Origin: Lautropia sp.
Lineage (GTDB): Bacteria > Pseudomonadota > Gammaproteobacteria > Burkholderiales > Burkholderiaceae_E
Length of the DNA: 64,000 bases
Direction: 5' to 3'
Assembly: GCA_030527825.1 (NCBI GenBank)
Contig: JAUNAC010000001.1
Span: forward strand, 1,017,464 to 1,081,463
The notes beneath the pieces were generated by a model. That model had not been told where the DNA came from. It saw only the letters and a list, made by a program, of their open reading frames with translations, and searched no databases. Both the position numbers and the translations under genes were made by a program. The number at the start of each line of letters is the position of its first letter. The first letter of the stretch is position 1. This document shows, in pieces, positions 61,447 to 64,000 of this stretch.

Positions 61447-61672
61447 GTCAGTCCTTGGGACGGGGGAGCGCAGGACGGCCTAGCAGTCAGCCGACCGGAC
61501 ATAAAGCCAAACCTGCCTGTGAGGCTGTTTTCAGTAGAAACCTTCTATGGTATGCGCAAAATGCCAGTTCTTGATGAATCATCACGGCAGGCTGGGTTTT
61601 TTGCCAAATAGGGTTGGTCCGCATCAAGAGTCCCTGCTGCGGGGCGAAGGATGCCTGCAGGCTTGGGGACTG
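61447..61672. other. fabA upstream region
   Basis: About 225 bases holding the fabA promoter region; no gene or RNA recognised. A small plus-strand frame here (61547-61729) has no supporting features. Confidence 0.35.
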
Positions 61673-61984
61673 TCAATCGGGTGGCGCAAGAAGCGTTTTG
61701 CTGCGCGAATTTGTGTTAATGGGGCCTGACAGGCGAGGTTTGTTTAGAGGGTAGAGGGTCGGCGGGGCTACAGTGGCATCATCTATATGGTGCCGGTTTA
61801 GTGCAACCGAGACCTCGCCGCTGGCCCTGGCGTGTTCGATGAAACTGCGTAACAGGGAGGCGCCTGGGAGAATGCGGCCCGAATCAGGGGGGGCCTGGCG
61901 GGCGAGTACGGCATTGCCGGGGTTGGTGACCGCGCGCAGTCGGCCGGTCGGAGCGATGTCGGTGACGAGGGAAGGGTGATCCAT
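61673..61984 (-). pseudogene. Remnant of a solute-binding protein (N-terminal fragment)
   Basis: From ATG 61984 the frame reads MDHPSLVTDIAPTGRLRAVT then NPGNAVLARQ, which strongly resembles the start of cytoplasm-trimmed ABC solute-binding proteins (typically A-P-T-G-x-LRAAINLGNPVLA). After about 36 residues the similarity is lost, and the frame ends 66 residues later without the rest of the roughly 250-residue protein. There is no Shine-Dalgarno. I read it as a decayed gene fragment. Confidence 0.5.
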
Positions 61985-62325
61985 GGGGGAGGGGATCATG
62001 ACGCGGGCTCCGTGTGCCTTCGGGCGGGTAATATGTACTCCCCGTGCGTGATGCAAGCTTAACAGCAGGATGGCCAGGTGACAGAGGGCTGCCTGTGATT
62101 ACAGGGGGCTGTTGGAGCGGTTGGGGTAGACGGCATTCGGGCAGTCCGTGGATGATTCCAGCGAGGATTTCGCGGTATCGCAGGATGAAGGCACAATAGT
62201 TGCCTGAAGGCCAATGCATTTGCCGGTAGTGGGTATCCCGGTCAGGTGCGGCACACCAGCGCGATCACATAGATTGCGCGGGGATGCGTCTGATCGGGCC
62301 GAGCCGGCTTTACAGGAGACAGACT
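61985..62325. other. cstA upstream region
   Basis: About 340 bases without a recognised gene, containing the cstA leader. A near-palindrome GCGCGAT-cacatag-ATTGCGC (about 62259-62279) lies some 50 bases upstream of the start; one arm position does not pair. AGGAGAC at 62314-62320 is the cstA Shine-Dalgarno. Confidence 0.4.
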
Positions 62326-64000
62326 ATGTCAGTATCACATCCATCACGGAGAACATCCCCCGGCCGGCAGCTGGGCTGGCTGGTGATGGCGTTGCTGGGC
62401 GCATGGGCGCTTGGGGTAGTTGCCCTGTCACGAGGGGAGCGGATCAATGCGTTGTGGATCGTCATCGCTGCGGTCTGTGTTTATCTGATCGCATATCGCT
62501 ATTACAGCCTGTTCATCGCTGACCGGGTACTGGGGCTGGATGGCACCCGGATGACACCGGCCTGGAAACACAATGATGGCCTGGATTTTGTTCCGACGAA
62601 CCAATATGTGTTGTTTGGTCACCATTTTGCCGCGATTGCGGGCGCAGGGCCCCTGGTGGGGCCAGTGCTGGCAGCACAGATGGGCTATCTACCCGGTATG
62701 CTGTGGATTCTGGCCGGGGTCGTATTTGCCGGCGCTGTGCAGGATTTTGTGGTGCTGTTCATCTCGACTCGCAGGGACGGGCGCTCGCTGGGTGATCTGG
62801 TCAAGGCCGAGCTGGGAACAGTGCCCGGGCTGATTGCACTGATCGGTACGTTCATGATCATGGTGATCATTCTGGCCGTGCTGGCGCTGATCGTGGTCAA
62901 GGCGCTGACGCATTCGCCCTGGGGAATGTTCACGGTATCGGCCACGATTCCCATTGCCCTGCTGATGGGGGTCTATCTGCGCTATCTGCGCCCAGGCAGG
63001 ATTGGCGAGGTGTCCCTGCTGGGATTCGTCCTGCTGATGCTGGCGATCGTGATGGGCCAGTCGGTTGCAGAAAGTCCGGTCTGGGGACCATTTTTCGACC
63101 TGGATGGCAAGACGCTGACCTGGATTTTGATCGGATATGGCGCTGTGGCTTCCATTCTGCCGGTGTGGCTGTTATTGGCGCCGCGTGACTATCTGTCCAC
63201 GTTTTTGAAGATCGGTACCATTGTGGGGCTTGCGCTTGGCATTCTGTTCGTGGCGCCAAGCCTGCAGATGCCGTCCATGACGCGCTTCATCGATGGGAGT
63301 GGCCCGGTCTGGTCGGGCGATCTATTCCCCTTTCTCTTCATTACGATTGCCTGCGGCGCGGTATCAGGTTTTCACGCGCTGATTTCCTCGGGCACGACCC
63401 CGAAGCTGCTGGAAAACGAACGTCAGGCCCGCTTCATTGGCTACGGTGGCATGTTGATGGAGTCGTTTGTGGCCATCATGGCATTGGTTGCGGCATCGGT
63501 CATTGACCCGGGCGTGTATTTTGCGATGAACAGTCCGGCCGCACTGATTGGCACCACACCGGAGGCCGTAGCCCAGGCAGTATCAAGCTGGGGCTTTGTC
63601 GTGACACCGGATGTGCTGCTGCAGACGGCAAAGGATGTGGGTGAACATACCATCCTGTCACGCGCGGGGGGCGCACCCACGCTGGCGGTTGGCATGGCGC
63701 AGATTCTGCATCAGGCCATTGGTGGAAAGGCGATGATGGCCTTCTGGTATCACTTTGCCATCCTGTTTGAGGCACTCTTTATCCTGACTGCAGTCGATGC
63801 GGGTACGCGTGCCGGCCGTTTCATGCTGCAGGATCTGCTGGGTACCGTGGCACCTGCGCTGCGCCGTACGGACTCGATCATGGCCAGCCTGGTGGCTACG
63901 GGTCTATGCGTGGCAGGATGGGGGTTTTTCCTTTATCAAGGGGTCGTGGATCCGTTGGGCGGCATTAATACGCTCTGGCCGCTGTTCGGGATTGCGAACC
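62326..64000 (+). CDS. cstA: Carbon starvation protein CstA (partial)
   Basis: Inner-membrane peptide/pyruvate transporter of the CstA family, induced in carbon starvation. ATG 62326 (MSVSHPSRRTSPGRQLGWLV) follows AGGAGAC by 5 bases. The frame runs without stop to the right edge, about 558 of roughly 690 residues. Family features include LIAYRYYSLFIADRVLGL, NDGLDFVPTNQYVLFGHHFAAIAGAGPLVGPVLAAQ, GAVQDFVVLFISTRRDGRSL, LPVWLLLAPRDYLSTFLKIG, ACGAVSGFHALISSGTTPK, RFIGYGGMLMESFVAIMALV and FILTAVDAGTRAGRFMLQDLLG. Confidence 0.95.
   Translation, partial: MSVSHPSRRTSPGRQLGWLVMALLGAWALGVVALSRGERINALWIVIAAVCVYLIAYRYYSLFIADRVLGLDGTRMTPAWKHNDGLDFVPTNQYVLFGHHFAAIAGAGPLVGPVLAAQMGYLPGMLWILAGVVFAGAVQDFVVLFISTRRDGRSLGDLVKAELGTVPGLIALIGTFMIMVIILAVLALIVVKALTHSPWGMFTVSATIPIALLMGVYLRYLRPGRIGEVSLLGFVLLMLAIVMGQSVAESPVWGPFFDLDGKTLTWILIGYGAVASILPVWLLLAPRDYLSTFLKIGTIVGLALGILFVAPSLQMPSMTRFIDGSGPVWSGDLFPFLFITIACGAVSGFHALISSGTTPKLLENERQARFIGYGGMLMESFVAIMALVAASVIDPGVYFAMNSPAALIGTTPEAVAQAVSSWGFVVTPDVLLQTAKDVGEHTILSRAGGAPTLAVGMAQILHQAIGGKAMMAFWYHFAILFEALFILTAVDAGTRAGRFMLQDLLGTVAPALRRTDSIMASLVATGLCVAGWGFFLYQGVVDPLGGINTLWPLFGIAN

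Overview
The window looks like chromosomal DNA of a GC-rich Gram-negative betaproteobacterium, probably Burkholderiales. Pointers are the queA-tgt-yajC-secD-secF block, a three-gene pntA1-pntA2-pntB transhydrogenase, a fabA-fabB pair, a glycine-riboswitch gcv operon, and many lipoproteins and outer-membrane proteins. I cannot name the species from sequence alone. Most of the window is core metabolism, with accessory islands at about 26.3-28.5 kb, 36.2-37.7 kb, 41.6-45.9 kb and 48.0-58.8 kb.

Layout. 1-2.6 kb: divergent lactate or 2-hydroxy-acid dehydrogenases, lldD (cut by the left edge) and a DLD-type FAD enzyme, separated by a perfect 17-base inverted repeat. 2.7-6.0 kb: a membrane protein, a lipoprotein and a DUF1615 lipoprotein. 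6.1-8.8 kb: a BaeS/BaeR-type two-component system. 8.9-11.9 kb: rdgC, an orphan PIN-domain protein and a SotB-like efflux pump. 12.0-16.9 kb: gcvH-gcvP-gcvT behind a glycine riboswitch. 17.0-18.7 kb: two paralogous small membrane proteins and a MarC-family protein. 19.0-22.1 kb: pntA1-pntA2-pntB. 22.2-25.8 kb: mnmA, an exported protein of unknown function and purB. 25.9-28.5 kb: an RpiB/LacA-type isomerase lacking the usual catalytic Cys, a DUF4198 periplasmic protein with a Zur-like box upstream, and a lipoprotein. 28.8-35.8 kb: rarD, then secF, secD, yajC, tgt and queA on the minus strand. 36.0 kb: tRNA-Leu(CAA). 36.2-41.6 kb: a triple-rhodanese protein, a GST and a YdiJ-type FAD/Fe-S dehydrogenase.

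41.7-45.9 kb holds a TonB-dependent receptor overlapping an SbmA/YddA-type ABC transporter, plausibly one uptake route across both membranes. 45.9-47.9 kb is the glutathione-dependent formaldehyde detoxification pair adhC-fghA. 48.1-58.3 kb is the most unusual part: a 1191-residue predicted outer-membrane barrel with an N-terminal Ig/invasin-like domain, followed 91 bases later by a 2198-residue exported protein. That protein has D2/DUF11-like modules, two SdrD_B-like modules and five tandem repeats of about 100-109 residues, each with a conserved W-x-C...C pair. The locus ends in a long GC-rich hairpin and looks like a dedicated surface-structure system. 58.9-61.4 kb: sodA, fabB and fabA. The window closes with a decayed solute-binding-protein fragment and the start of cstA, cut by the right edge.
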